Of a stretch of 64,000 nt of DNA, positions 1 to 12,973 are shown in pieces. A program made the position numbers and the translations under genes. Where the stretch lies: NCBI RefSeq assembly GCF_003254395.2, contig NC_037644.1, forward strand, positions 3,433,501 through 3,497,500, read 5' to 3'. The notes under the pieces were generated by a model. It was not told the DNA's origin and searched no databases. It worked only from the letters and a program-made list of their open reading frames with translations. This DNA is from Apis mellifera. Lineage: Eukaryota; Arthropoda; Insecta; Hymenoptera; Apidae. Each line of letters begins with the position of its first letter. The stretch's first letter is position 1.

Positions 1-3000
1 AATTAATTAATTTAAAAAAATTGAAGAAAGAAGTTTACTGTTTCTTTTCACATTTTTGCAAATCAAGAATTTGTAATAACGAGTCAATTCAAATATTCAA
101 TTGCAAAATATTTACATTAATATTTCTTAATATCCTCGAATTATTGTCCGTGAATTTTTAACATAAATATTTATTTTACGGTATGCATAATTGAGAATCG
201 ATTGAAAGTTATAAATTTCATCATTGTTCTATCAATTTGAAATTAATAATTTAAATATCTGCGTTCAAATTGACTCGAACTTTTACATCCATTTCGATTT
301 AATCTCAAAACACATTCGATTAATTTTATTTACTTTTTGACTTAAAAATATTTCATGGATTATTATTTTCGTAATAACGTAAATATATTATAATATAACA
401 ATGGAATATCGATTGTGAAAAACAATATCGGTTTTTTTTTAATTCAAATAAATTAATTTACTACAATTTATCTACGTATAAAATATTATTACATGCTAAT
501 CTCAAAATATTATAATTATAACACAGTTGCAAAATATTAAACAATATGCACTTGAGATCTTAAATACTCTTCACGATAATACGAAAAGGTATATCGATAG
601 TCTTTCCACTCATGAACAAAAGAACCCTCGACACTTGTGGCAAATATTGACTAAAACTTCAAACTGAATAAAACTTCTTTGCCTAATTACTTTATTTCTC
701 CATCCAATAATTCAAATATTTATTTACATCAACTTTATTGTTCGTTTATTCTTAAATGATATATTTTTTATAATTCAAAATTCAATCAAATTGTTGAATT
801 TTTTTTTTTTAATTCATATCATATAAATAATTGAAACCACAAACTATGTGTTTTGCTTTTTTTGTCTAACTGTTCAATTTATACATTGATTTTTATACTT
901 TGTGAAATATTCATTAGAATATTCATACAAGTATGATTTTATTTATTACAAACCATGATGTACGAGAAATTATTTATTTTATCAAAAAACATTTAACGTT
1001 CTTATAAAAGATAACATTGTTATTTCATTGTTCTCGGTTAATGGCCTACCCTTCTAGATCTTTTTTCATAAATCTTTTGTTCCTTGTCCATTCTGTGATA
1101 TATATTGATGGAAAAAGTGAACGCTATAAATATAAGGTGTCTCCTTTAAATCGGTTTACCCGAATATCTTAAACCGACGATATTGAAAAGAATATTTTAT
1201 ACAAAAAAAAGCGCATCATTTGATAGAATCATATCTTTTTAAATAAATCAACGCGGTTAAAAAAACCTTCAACCTTCCTTTATCGCGCTTATTAAAAAAA
1301 TTTCCTCGGATCGAGTATCGATAAATAATAATAAACTGTCTTTTCGTTCAAGATTCATCATTTTATCAAAAATTTCCAAGATAATCGAATGGATCGAGAC
1401 AACATCCCCCCCCTTCTCTGCCACGAATATATTAATCCGCGAGGCATCGTCGTCTTGAAACTTCTCGCTTCCTTTGTTGTTATCGTTCACGGTCGAACAG
1501 TTTTGTCGAAATAAACGGAGGCGGGTTCCTTGGCCTTCCCGGAAATATTCCCGATCGATATGGTAGAGCCTATCGGGTACAAAGCGGGCGTGTGCCCGCT
1601 CGAGCGTGCCCGATCACTTTGAACGGGGGAATTTTCAAATTGGTTCATTGGCGAAGGAGGTGGCAGGGCGTGATGCATCGATCGAGAGAGGCTTTCGAGG
1701 GGGCTTCTTTCTTTCGAAGCGAGCGCGATGCGTTTGTTTTCCACGAGACGATTCGAGACGAATTTTTTTTTTCGGTTTGGTTCGTCTCTTCGTTTTTCGT
1801 TCGATGATTAAATCTCGGTCGATAACGATGGGGACAAAGTTGGTGCGAAACGATTCGATTGAGTCGGCAAGTAAGGGATGGATAATACGACGAGTGTGCG
1901 TTAATGGGATATGAAATTTGTGAAATTTCCAACTGATAGTTTGTTCCGTGCGACGGAATATTATTTTAGATATTATTCGTGATTCTATTATCGAGAAAGT
2001 CGTTGCAGAGATTGTTGGATAATACGATATGCTTATTTCTTTGGCTTTGATTAGCTCTATTATCTATTAAGATGTATTTAAAATAAATTTACGTATTTTT
2101 GACAAAGTCTGATTATAGGTTAGAATATTTTTTATTTTTCGATCGTGTGAGAATACGGAGTGTTAAAATTTAAGGAATATTTTATTCATGTCAGAATTTC
2201 CTTGTATTTTGTAATATCGTAAAGTATTTGTATTTTAGAAAAATGGAAAAGTACTGAAAGATTGATTTCAGTTGAGCTCGAAGTGATATTCCACTCTAAG
2301 AAATATGTTGCTCCGTGTATGCATAATTCATTATGGATATTACGTATTCGCAATGAATTTTATTTTCAAATAAAAATGGAATTATTGATTGGTTTCGGCA
2401 ATATAAGTTATTTATCGAATTTATAAGATTTAAGATTTACAATAAAAATAAAAATTCGTACATTAATTATAACGAAAACATTGCAATTTATTGAACAATA
2501 AATCGTTAATAATAAATATTATTTATAATATAAATGTGTAATATGTATACTTATATTTATACTTTGTAAAAAAAAGAAGATAAAGATATTTAAAAGATAT
2601 TAAATAAATATATAATAATAAAGAAATAAATACAATAAATGAAAGAGGAATATTAATATTGTTCATAAATATGAAATAAAATAATACTGCAATATTATAA
2701 CGTAATATAATATGTAATTAAAATAGCTAATTAACTTATGATTTTAATTATATATTCTCCATTAATTATAAATAATTTAAGAATATTTATAACACTTGTT
2801 AAAAAATTTAAATATTAATATTATCATTAGTAATTTTTTTAAAAATTACATGTAAGCAAAAAGGAGTAAAGAATATGTTTAAAAATTTACGAAATTTATA
2901 AACACAATTCAAAGTTTTGGGAATATTTGGGAAATTTCGAAATTTACTTTAGCTTATAATATATAAATTATAATTAATTATTTAATTTTAATGATCCTAC

Positions 3001-3667
3001 ATTTAATCATTTAACATATTACCTTTTTATAATATCTAATCCTAAGTTTATTATTAAATTTTTTAATGACAAAAAAGCTTATTTATAATTATAATTGATT
3101 AATTCTAAAATAAATTTAATTAACAACAGTAACAATCATTTAAATTTAATTTTCTATTTAAATTTCTATTATTATTCTATTATTAAATTAGATATGATCC
3201 AGCTTCTAATTCGAAAATCTTATCAATTACAATTTTTATTTTATTTGTTGAAATTTTTAATTAAAATTTTTAACGATACAAAGAGAATACAATATCTTTC
3301 CAATTATCTATAATATCTCCAAAAATAAAAAAAATTCACAAATAATATTCTTTCAGATTTAATAATTTACACTTCGTAAAAGCTATTTAAATAATCTATT
3401 TTATACATATGATGTCTATTTTTATAGCGAATTGTGTGACTCGTTCGTTCTTTCAATCTTACGATAATATTTCATTCAAATCTCTGAGCATTGCATTAAT
3501 TGCATTTACTTTTCGATGAAATTCTCGATAAATTCAAAAATTAAAAATTTCTAAATTTCTAATTTTTTCCGACATGCAATTTTTATGCATCACTCACACG
3601 ACTTATCCATAAGATTTGAAAACATATTAGCAAAAAAAATAATTGAAAATCAGAACGTTTCATATCT
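1..3667. other. AT-rich non-coding DNA
   Basis: I see no gene here. The stretch is AT-rich with many homopolymer runs. A GC-richer patch at about 1380-1910 has short open frames on both strands, but none resembles a known protein and none has convincing splice signals. It could be intronic or intergenic sequence upstream of the GABA-B receptor exons. Confidence 0.6.
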
Positions 3668-3959
3668 TCTGCATCATCGCTTCGTCCAATCCTAGAAACT
3701 GTCTTAATTTTCAATCTAGATAAAAAAAAAAAAGAAAAAATTCGAATGTAAAATATTATTTTAACGAAACATGAAAAACAATAATATCCAACGATAAATC
3801 ATTCGTACGCACGAGTGTGGAATTTCTGCATCGCTTCGTCCAATCCTAGAAACTCTCCTAATTTTCAATCTAGATAAAAAAAAAAAAAAATCCGAATGTA
3901 AAACATTATTTTAACGAAACATGAAAAATAATAATATTCAACGATAAATCATTGGTACG
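3668..3959. repeat. Direct duplication of about 140 bp
   Basis: Two adjacent copies, about 3668-3809 and 3824-3959, share the order: CTTCGTCCAATCCTAGAAAC, an A-rich run, an ATTTTAACGAAACATGAAAA block and ACGATAAATCATT. They differ by a few substitutions and by the A-run length. A short spacer separates them, so this looks like a local tandem duplication rather than a mobile element. Confidence 0.85.
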
Positions 3960-4341
3960 GAATTAATTGTTAAGTGTGGAATTAATTGTTTCCGTAAATT
4001 GTTTCCCGATTACAGAGAAGACGATTTCCTACCTCAACGACGGAGATATCTCTTGATTGTAGTAGCGAGTCGACTAAAAATACAACCAGGTCCGAATTTT
4101 TATTTTTCTTTCTTTTTTTTAGGGGGGAAGGGTGAGCACCGCAGCATTCAAAATTTAAAATTGACCCAATTTTTTTCTTCTTTTCTTAATTGCCTCTTTA
4201 AAACTGAATGCAGATCCCTCGGCGGCCAGAATCGCCTCGTGAAATTGAACGCGACACATCTTCCCCCTCTCTCTCTTTTTCCATCTCTCTCTCGAGGAGG
4301 ATCGAAAGATACGTGCTTGAAAAAAACTGCTTCTTCGAGAG

Positions 4342-4343
<2 letters not shown>
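3960..4343. other. Non-coding DNA
   Basis: No gene is recognised. The open frames that run from here into the GA microsatellite are products of low complexity. A small duplication of the motif GTGTGGAATTAATTGTT lies at the left end. Confidence 0.5.

Positions 4344-4429
<86 letters not shown>
4344..4429. repeat. (AG)n microsatellite, about 43 units
   Basis: An uninterrupted AG dinucleotide run of about 86 bp. It produces spurious Arg-Glu and Ser-Leu open frames on the two strands, which are not genes. Confidence 0.97.
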
Positions 4430-4433
<4 letters not shown>

Positions 4434-6265
4434 CGTTAAAACAAATTTTAATCGCCTCTCCTTTTAATCGTGTCATAAGTCAAAAATAATTAGAAATTTC
4501 ATTTGATTTGATGCAATATGTCGCATGCGTGAGAATATCAAACTTTCGTTCGGTTAACGAGATTGTGAAAATTCGGACGATATCGAGGCGAGTATTTACA
4601 TTGACTCGCGTGGCAATGATTATTTTGCAGTAATCGTTGTTACCTGCAGGACACATAGAAACGATTGATTCGTTCCTTCGAATCTTGGAAAATCGATTGT
4701 AACGCGGATAAAGCTAGTGATACTTTATTTTCTTCGAAATTGAAAATCCCATTAAATGATCGTTAAGGTTAATCATCCCTCGAGACGAGAGTGGAGAGAT
4801 TGTATTTTAGAAGGGAAAAGAGAAGCAAAAAATAAATTTAAGCTTCGGTTACAATAAATTGAAATTGAAAGTAGATTGTGAGGTTAATTTTCAAAAAGAG
4901 ATGTACAACGTTGTTGTGATGGAATTAGTATAAATGAATTTATTATTCTATGATAAGATATAATATAAATGCAAAGTTACTTGTGGAATTATTGGAAAGT
5001 GATTGTTTTTGATATTTAATCAAATTATTCAATATTGGAATATTATGAAAGTTTTGTTTTGAACAAAAGTTGTTCTTTTTTTATGATTGATTTTGATTTA
5101 TGATATTTGATTTGATGGCAGGAACAAATGTTTTTTGTTCTCATAAATTTTTTATTAATTCTTGCAACGACAAACAAGTAATATTAACATTTGATATTAA
5201 TTATTTGATTAAATATACAACATTTATTGTATTTATTTATCGTAGAATTAACACTTTTCATGAGAATAATGGGTGTAATGGAAAACTTGTTTTAAAACAA
5301 GTATTTATTGGGATTTGAGGTATAATTAAAAACTTGATCACAGATTGACCTAGAAAAAAAGTTAATGAAAAAAACTTTAAATGGACGATAATTTATAGTA
5401 ATTATAGGCTAAATAGAGAATAATAATCCACGATTATAACAATCGTTACAATTTAACAATTTTTTACATCGTATCTTAAAGATAAGATAAATCAAATCAA
5501 ATATTTTACAAAAAAAAAAAAATATTTTACAAAAACCAGAAAATCGAAAAATAGCAATTTCCATTTTAAAGAGGTGTAAATATAAATATAGACTCAGGTT
5601 AAGATAAAGTCAACAACGATATCTCTTTGAGAATAATCTTATCCCATTTCTGTGCAAATTAATTTTTTCCAATCACAGTTTAATATTGTTGTCAATATAC
5701 AAGAAATAAAATGAAAATTTCGAATACTCAAACACTCAAATTAAAATTATTGACTCGTTTAAATCTCGATAAAAATTAATTTTCGAATAATTTTATAAAC
5801 GTTTCTCGTTCATAATTGTGTATAAAAAAATTCCACCCACGATACGACGCGTGTATATCCTTTCTATCGATAATTGATCACTGGTCAACTTGATATTTTA
5901 CCAATTTTGTTAAAATAAATCCATGAAAGCCTAAGCTAACGTATGAGAACGTGTACACCTGGGTACGACGTTTAAGCACAACAAATGGATAAACCGATCG
6001 ATGGATAGAGACACGTATATACATATATATATATATATATGGAAGAGATAGATGGATTTGCAGATGGATCCGGTGAGTAGATGGGCAGGCGGAGGAGATA
6101 GATAGGCGGATAGATTTGAAGGAAGGATACGAGGAAACAAAGACCGAGGCGAAAAGCCGAGCACGCCATCTATTGTGCGAGAGTGTGATAACGAGTGAAC
6201 AATTTGGAAAACTCGAATCATCCTGTAAAAACTCTCATTTCGAGTGTGAGCCACTTCTCGAATGA
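4430..6265. other. AT-rich non-coding DNA
   Basis: No gene is recognised. It includes a short TA run near 6020-6040. The region 5930-6180 is slightly GC-richer, with a GATAGATGGAT-like imperfect repeat, but nothing here looks coding. Confidence 0.5.
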
Positions 6266-6267
6266 AG

Positions 6268-6307
<40 letters not shown>

Positions 6308-6308
6308 A
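6266..6308. repeat. Compound (AT)n(GT)n microsatellite
   Basis: An AT run passes directly into a GT run and ends at about 6308. It is a simple dinucleotide repeat. Confidence 0.95.
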
Positions 6309-6375
6309 CATATTATAGTTATATGTATATTAGTGAATTAAACGTCACATTTTTAAAATCAAAACAAAACACAAG

Positions 6376-7425
6376 CTGTGGGCATTTGAGATATTTCAAA
6401 AGGATTCGCTTTTTAACCTCTTTGTTGAAACAACGAATTCAAGATAATGATTGTAACAGTGCAAATTCATATTTTTTGAGATATTAACAAAAGTTGTTGT
6501 TATAATTGCTGGTTTAGAATTTTTGTTTTAAATATAATAATTTATATACAATATATATTCAATTGGATTCATAATAGCGGTAAATATTGTAAAAATAAAT
6601 ATTTATTATAACAACGAATTCAAGATAATGATTATAACAGTGCAAATTCATATTTTTTGAGATATTAACAAAAATTGTTGCCATTATAATTATTAGTCTA
6701 GAATTTTTGTTTTAAATAATATAATGTTTGTAATTTATATGCAATATATATATATATATTTTTTTTTTCAATTGTATTTATAATAACAGTAAATATTATA
6801 AAAATAAATATTAATAACATAATAACTGTGGGCATTTGAAATATTTCAAAAGGATTTGCTTTTTAACCTCTTTGTTGGAACAACGAATTTAAGATAATGA
6901 TTGTAACAATGTAAATTTATATTTTTTGAGATATTAACAAAAGTTGTTAATTATAATTATTGGTTTAGAATTTTTGTTTTAAATAATATAATTTATATAC
7001 AATATATATATAATATATTTTCAATTGGATTCATAATAGCAGTAAATATTGTAAAAATAAATATTTATCATAACAATGAATTCAAGATAATTATAACAGT
7101 GCAAATTTTGAAATATTAATAAAAATTATTGTCATTATTATTATAAAATTTTTGTTTTAAGTAATATAATTTATATATAATATATATTTTTTCAATTGGA
7201 TTCATAATAGCAGTAAATATTGTAAAAATAAATATTTATCATAACAATGAATTCAAGATAATTATAACAGTGCAAATTTTGAAATATTAATAAAAATTAT
7301 TGTCATTATTATTATAGAATTTTTGTTTTAAATAATATAATTTATATACAATATATATTTTTTCAATTGGATTCATAATAGCATTAAATATTTTAAAAAT
7401 AAATATTTATCATAACACATATATT
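6376..7425. repeat. Complex tandem repeat, about five units
   Basis: The motif CAACGAATTCAAGATAATGA, or close variants, recurs at about 6431, 6612, 6881, 7074 and 7243. Each copy is followed by CAGTGCAAATT, GAGATATTAACAAAA, TTAGAATTTTTGTTTTAAAT and TTCATAATAGCAGTAAATAT. A longer version of the unit starts with CTGTGGGCATTTGA at 6376 and 6826, 450 bp apart, so there is a higher-order two-unit structure. The last two units are shorter and nearly identical to each other, which suggests recent unequal exchange. Confidence 0.9.
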
Positions 7426-7431
7426 ATTAGT

Positions 7432-7436
7432 ATATC

Positions 7437-7462
<26 letters not shown>
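7432..7462. repeat. (TA)n microsatellite
   Basis: A TA dinucleotide run with minor interruption, at the right edge of the tandem repeat array. Confidence 0.85.
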
Positions 7463-7467
<5 letters not shown>

Positions 7468-8477
7468 AAAATTTGCAATTTAATTTTATTTAGCCTTTAA
7501 ATTTTACTTAAAAAATTTTACTTAAAAATTACTTTTAAAAATGTGAAAAAATTAGTAGGTTTTAAATTTTATCTTCTCCTATTCTATTTTGCATATTTTG
7601 ATAAAATTTTAACGACATATCAGTATACGATGTTCACAAGGTGACTTATTATAGTCGACTTTAATTATTACTAATGTACATAAAATTAAGCGATATGATA
7701 TAAAAAATTTTATCTAAGCGAATGACTGAAAAATTAAAATCTAGTTATGTTTTCAAAGAAGAGAGAGATGCTCTTAATAATTTTTCAAATTTATTAATCG
7801 TGAAAATAAGAGGAAATTAATCGAGTTGGTGACTAATCAAGTTTGCCTTGTATCGTCAATTATAGAAACGTAATTTGTATTATTCAAATGACTTTTATGA
7901 ATTTATTTTTATTTTCGTTGTGATGATTATTATTGATTTTTCAACTCATCGATCATTTTTAGATTACTGACAAGCAAACATCATTATATTAAATGATATT
8001 ATGTAAATAATATTTTAAATTAAAGAAATATTTCAAATAGTTTATTTTGGTTTAAAAATCCAGCATTCAATTTGGACAAAATTTAATAAAATTCATATTG
8101 TGATTATTAAGATTATTTACTTAATTTTATTATACATTAAATTCTATATCGTGCAAAATTTATTAGAGTAATATTTGTTACAATTTTTTTTTAAAATTAT
8201 AATGTTATTAAAATAATATCTGATATCTTATAGATAGTTATAAAGATTTGTCATCTTCATTTATACATAATATATTGAAATCTCAAAGAGTTTAATAATT
8301 TTTAATGTTACTCTTAATTTAAATGAAAGAATTTCATTTTTCCTTGAATTTTTTTTTTTTTTTTTACTTTTTGTATATATTTCCATAACCAATAAGAAAA
8401 AGAAATCACTACAGACTTGTTATAGCAGATAGCACAAAACATTTATATTTAACATAGATAGCATTATCTTTCAAATT
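7463..8477. other. AT-rich non-coding DNA
   Basis: I see nothing recognisable apart from homopolymer tracts, such as a T-run near 8349-8365. Confidence 0.5.
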
Positions 8478-8757
8478 TCTTATCTAAAGGAAATGTTCAA
8501 AATGTGTAAATAGAATGTAAATTTTTCAAACATTCTTATTATCACCAGATATATAAGAATGGCCTAGAATTTATTGGCAAGATAAGAAAAATACAATAAA
8601 TATAATTTTAAAAATATTGTGAAATTTTTTATTTAAAGGAAATGTTCAAAATGTGTAACAGAATGTAAATTTTTCAAACATTCTTATTATCACCAGGTAT
8701 ATAAGAATGGCCTAGAATTGATTGGCAAATTATAGAAAAATATAATAAATACAATTT
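8478..8757. repeat. Direct duplication of about 134 bp
   Basis: Two copies, about 8478-8611 and 8624-8757, share AAAGGAAATGTTCAAAATGT, TTTTTCAAACATTCTTATTA and ATATAAGAATGGCCTAGAAT, with about ten differences. It is a local tandem duplication. Confidence 0.88.
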
Positions 8758-9974
8758 TATTTTGTTAAATTTATTAAAAGAAGCTAATAGTTTATTTAAA
8801 ATGTCACATATTACATGATAAATATATACATATACATTCACAAAAAATTAGTGAATTTATATATCATATTGTTATTTTATGAATAATTATGAACAATTTA
8901 AAAATAATTTATAATAAAATATCCAGATTGTATATAAGATTTTTTTTAATTCAAGAGTATCACCACAAAATAATTTGCAAAGAAAGTTAAATAAGTATGA
9001 AGAACTAAAAAAGAATTTGAAAGAATTAACTTAATTAAGAAAATTTTATAAACACAATACACAATATACTTTAAATAATATAATTTGCATCAGATGCAGA
9101 TAGAAATAAATTTGATTTTCAAAAACCAATTGTCTCACTTTAAAAACCATACTTTTTATAAATTCCAACTTCTTCAATTCCTTTCAATTCCTTCTACATA
9201 TCCACGTTATATAAGAATAAATTCAGAAAAATAAAAACCTGTATTATTTTATTACCAATTTAATAAATACAGTCTCATTATACCTATTTACAAATATCAT
9301 AAATATACAGATTTTCTTATTCAAATTTCTCTCGAATCTCTGTCAACCCATTCTCGAATCAAAGATTGCATTAATGACAATTACAGGAATTGACAATTGG
9401 AGTACAATTTCCAGATGGAAACTCATTAAACTGTGGTCCCCGCATAATGGCTACTCCTCCGTCAATCGTATCGCGATGGCGGAGGAAAAGCGAGGAAGCG
9501 AGAACCTTTTAAAGTCGAAGGATTACAAACAAAAGTTTAAAAGTAATTACGCGGTCGAATAGCTTTTTTTAAAAAAAAAAAAAAAAGAAAACAATTTTCT
9601 CCATTCTATCTTCACATAGATATTATTTTAATCTCGAGATTGACACTGCATGCATATATATATATGCATATATATATATGTATATACGAGAAATCAATAT
9701 AAGAACAACTTTGATGATATCTCCATAAAAACATAAACGCACATTCCGCTTCATCGAGATCGAGCTTTTATTGGAAAATTGAAACCTTTCACGAAGGAAT
9801 TTATTGGCTGGAATATCGACGTGTTCTAACGCTGTTAATTCATTCCTTATTATTATATATAGCTCGTGTTATTATTATACAGCCAATATTTCGTTAGAAA
9901 ATCAAATCGCACTTATAAGATCGTAAAGAGGATTATATCGAATATAGAAGAAATGAAGATGTTAAATAATTTCC
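8758..9974. other. AT-rich non-coding DNA
   Basis: No gene is recognised. A GC-richer patch at 9390-9560 has a 62-codon open frame without recognisable similarity. A perfect 18-bp palindrome, TGCATATATATATATGCA, lies at 9651-9668 and merges into further ATATGCATAT repeats. Confidence 0.5.
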
Positions 9975-10244
9975 AAATGAATTAATCGAAATAATCATCC
10001 TGAATTTATATCTTTCATAATATTGGTAATTGATCAGAAAGCAATATCAATGTTTGGACAATAGTGTATAGATAGAACAAATCCAGAAATAATTTGAATT
10101 ATTAAAAAAATTCCAAGAATTGATCCAAAATTTCATATATAATTAATATTTACTGGGGGTTGGTAAATAAATTGTAGATATAATTATTTTTAGAAATTCA
10201 TTGGAACTAAATTTGTAAATTTGTAATTTTGTAAATTTTTTCAT
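9975..10244 (-). pseudogene. NUMT: 5' part of mitochondrial cytochrome b
   Basis: On the - strand an ATG at 10244-10242 opens a cytochrome b start. In the invertebrate mitochondrial code it reads SSNEFLKMI-STIYLPTP, then NYMWNFGSILGIFLMIQIIS, HYCPNIDIAFWSITN and MKDMNSGWLFRLIH. This is a close match to honey bee cytochrome b, about residues 1-85. TGA must be read as Trp and ATA as Met. One extra C near 10155 (CCCCC where CCCC is expected) shifts the frame, and in the nuclear code it is broken. Similarity stops at about 9975. It directly follows the ND6 fragment as in mitochondrial DNA, so this is a nuclear copy of a mitochondrial segment and not a gene. Confidence 0.93.
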
Positions 10245-10254
10245 TAAAAATTAA

Positions 10255-10690
10255 TTAATTATTCTTTTTTTTTTCAATATAGGTAATTTTTGTTATTAAG
10301 ATCAGAGTGACAATTAATATGATGACTATTGTTAAAAATAAAATCGAATTTATTTCTGTATATAAATATATTAAATCAATATTCTTAAAAATAATCGGTG
10401 TTATAATGTTCATTGTTTATTAATTTATTGTAAATTTTTATCGTAATAATAATTAGAAATGATATTTGAATAATTGGTTTTATTTTGAATTTTAATGGTT
10501 CATTAATTAATGAAATAAGATAAGAAAATATTACTAGTATTCCACTTAGAAAAATAATTAGCGTTATTAAAATTAATAAAGAATTTATTGAACATATAGA
10601 AAATATAAATTGAGTAAGAAATTAAGTAAATTAAAAGAATTGATGGTCTATTAAAAATGTTGTTTAAATAAATTCGTTTGGAGAATTTAT
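10255..10690 (-). pseudogene. NUMT: mitochondrial ND6
   Basis: The reverse strand reads, in mitochondrial code, MNSLLILMTLIIFLSGMLVM, FSYLISLMNEPLKFKMKP and TYIEKK-NN, then TAA at 10257-10255. This is a typical insect ND6 carboxy-terminal half, with the cytb ATG 10 bp downstream as expected. The amino-terminal part, from about 10690 to 10620, is recognisable only in another frame, so it carries at least one indel. The right boundary is approximate. The sequence is non-functional in the nucleus. Confidence 0.85.
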
Positions 10691-12354
10691 ATCAAAGTTA
10701 CGTCAATTTTTTTTTTTTTTAGTAACTTTATATAATAATATTAATTTTTATACTTGCATATATTTTTTGAAAATTGTTATTCGTTACATCGTGCGTTATA
10801 TAATAGAATAATTGTTTCCTTTGTATCATAAAATAATAAAACGCGGATATGAATATGCAATTTGATAAAAATCAATTCCTTATTCCAATTCTAATTTACT
10901 TACATAAGAGTGTTTACATTTTAATACAAAATAATATAATAAGATAATTATCGAGAACAAGATTTTTGAAATGCTAATAATTCAAAGCTTTGAAATATCA
11001 AGTTAAAAAAATTTATTACTCGAAAGGAAAAATTTGCATAAAATTTCCATAACGTTCGTGTTTCATATATGAATATTTTGAATATTTTTTATTTTTACTT
11101 TTTCCTCATTTTTTCCACTTTACACGACTTTACTTTTCAATCATTTTGAAAAATTTACACAAAAGGATATGACACGATATTCTATTTAAAAAAATTTAAA
11201 TTATTAAGGATCGTAATAAAATTATCATTTATCAATTTTTTTTCCTTTCATTTTCTTTCAATATCAATTTCGTTCAACTTGTTTCGAAAGAAACGCTTTC
11301 TAATAATAATAAAATACAAAAATACGTGTATATGAAGTATCGTGTAATCGTGTGACATCGTGCAGATACGATTTGTATCGAAATATCGTATCGAGGACAG
11401 ATGGAAATTATACAAATGAGGTCTCTGATACGTCCTCGTAGTTAACCATCGAATCGTGTTTAATATCGAACGATGCGCCGATCGTTCAACCGCAATTTTC
11501 GTGAATTGACGTTGATGCATCGACTTCGAAACATGGAAAAACTATTTTTTAAAGATTTTTCAACTCGAATTTTGTTCCAACTTATTTTGCATCAGAGACA
11601 AGGAAAATATATATAATTCACGTGTGTTTATCTCATTAAGGAAATTTTTTTCCATTTTGAAAAATTCGAAGAGCAATCTCTCGTTCAAACAAAATCGATA
11701 TCTCAAATTTTTCATATTTTTTTACATACAATTTCTGCTGGAAGATAATGGATTGAAAGTCTTTTTTATTAATTTTTTTTAAGGATTTAATTTAACAAGG
11801 AAGCGAGGATTCCGTTGATGAAAAATATTGTTCTTTATATAAAATAAAATAAAATTCGAAATATTTCCTAAATTAATTAAAACTATTCTATTCGAAGATA
11901 AAAATAATAATTTTTCGACACAATTCTTATAAAAAAATGAGAATCATTGCATCATTGAACTGGAACACATTATTTTTAGAACGATTTTAAATTTTCTAGT
12001 GCAGTTATTATCGAATCATAATCTTTCTTTCATTTCCCAACAATGGTTTAATTAATCCGTAAATCAACATTTTAATTAAACAGATAAACAAACGGATAAA
12101 AAGGAAGAATGTACACAAACATTTTTTTCAAACGATCATGTGTTGTTACAATTTCTGTAATAAAGTAATAAATTCGATCAGAGATGTTTATCTTCTAATG
12201 GAAATAAACGAGGAAAGACACGTATCCAATAAAAAAAATATAATCTCAATTTTCGTCCATCTTATTCAAGAATAAACCCTTTAAATTTAATATTTTTAAA
12301 ACTTTATTTTGTTTAAAAAATATTTTAATGTTTAAGTATTTAAAATATTAAAAA
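10691..12354. other. Non-coding DNA between two NUMTs
   Basis: No gene is recognised. If the flanking NUMTs were one insertion, this interval should hold ND4, ND4L, tRNA-Thr and tRNA-Pro. I see no ND4 motifs, and parts such as 11330-11520 have the CG-containing composition of nuclear DNA. Confidence 0.5.
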
Positions 12355-12420
12355 ATTTAAATAGTTTAAGTTTAAAATATTGATTTGTGGGATGATATAA
12401 TTTATAAAATTATTTTAAAT
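12355..12420 (+). pseudogene. NUMT: tRNA-His-like remnant
   Basis: A 66-bp segment has complementary ends (ATTTAAA at 12355-12361, TTTAAAT at 12414-12420) and a GTG triplet in the expected anticodon region near 12386. It sits immediately upstream of the ND5 start, where insect mitochondrial DNA carries trnH on the same strand. The anticodon stem is imperfect. The call rests on position and partial structure. Confidence 0.65.
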
Positions 12421-12973
12421 TATTATTAAAATATTAATTTTATTATTTGGATTTAGGTTTTCAATAATATTAATAAGATTATATTTTATATATATAAATA
12501 AAGAATTTTTTTTTGAGTGAAATATTTTTACATTTAATTCGATAAAATTTAATTTTTTATTATTATTTGATTATAAATCATTAATGTTAATTTTTTTAGT
12601 TAGAATAATTTTTTCTATAATTATTATTTATAGAGTTAGATATATAGATTTAAGAGAATTAAAAATAGATCGTTTTTTATATTTAATAATTTTATTTTTA
12701 ATTTCTATATATATATTAATTTTAAGACCTAATATATTATCAATTATTTTGGGTTGAGATGGATTAGGATTAATTTCTTATTGTCTTGTAATTTATTATA
12801 TAAAAATAAAATCATTTACTTCTGGAATAGTGACTATTTTATTAAATCTATTAGGAGATATTGGTTTATTATTAATTATAGGATTAATAACATATTATGG
12901 AAGATGAAATTTAAGTTTTTATAAAATAAATGAATTTATAATGATTTTTATTTTATTAATAGCTTTTACTAAA
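12419..12973 (+). pseudogene. NUMT: first 185 codons of mitochondrial ND5
   Basis: Read in the invertebrate mitochondrial code (TGA Trp, ATA Met, AGA Ser), this stretch is open for 185 codons from an ATT start at 12419. It contains the ND5 motifs MLIFLVSMIFSMIIIYSVSY, LILSPNMLSIILGWDGLGLI, SYCLVIYYMKMKSFTSGMV, LNLLGDIGLLLI and NEFMMIFILLMAFTK. In the nuclear code it is broken by TGA stops. Similarity ends abruptly at ACTAAA (12973), where ordinary nuclear sequence begins. The absence of frameshifts or mitochondrial-code stops suggests a young insertion. It should be masked in mitochondrial assembly or barcoding. Confidence 0.95.

Noticed and set aside
3999..4489. Open frames with Arg-Glu or Ser-Leu runs
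   Set aside because: Produced by the AG microsatellite at 4344-4429.
9651..9685. Perfect ATAT palindrome as a regulatory site
   Set aside because: Alternating AT sequence is self-complementary by composition, so the palindrome is not informative.
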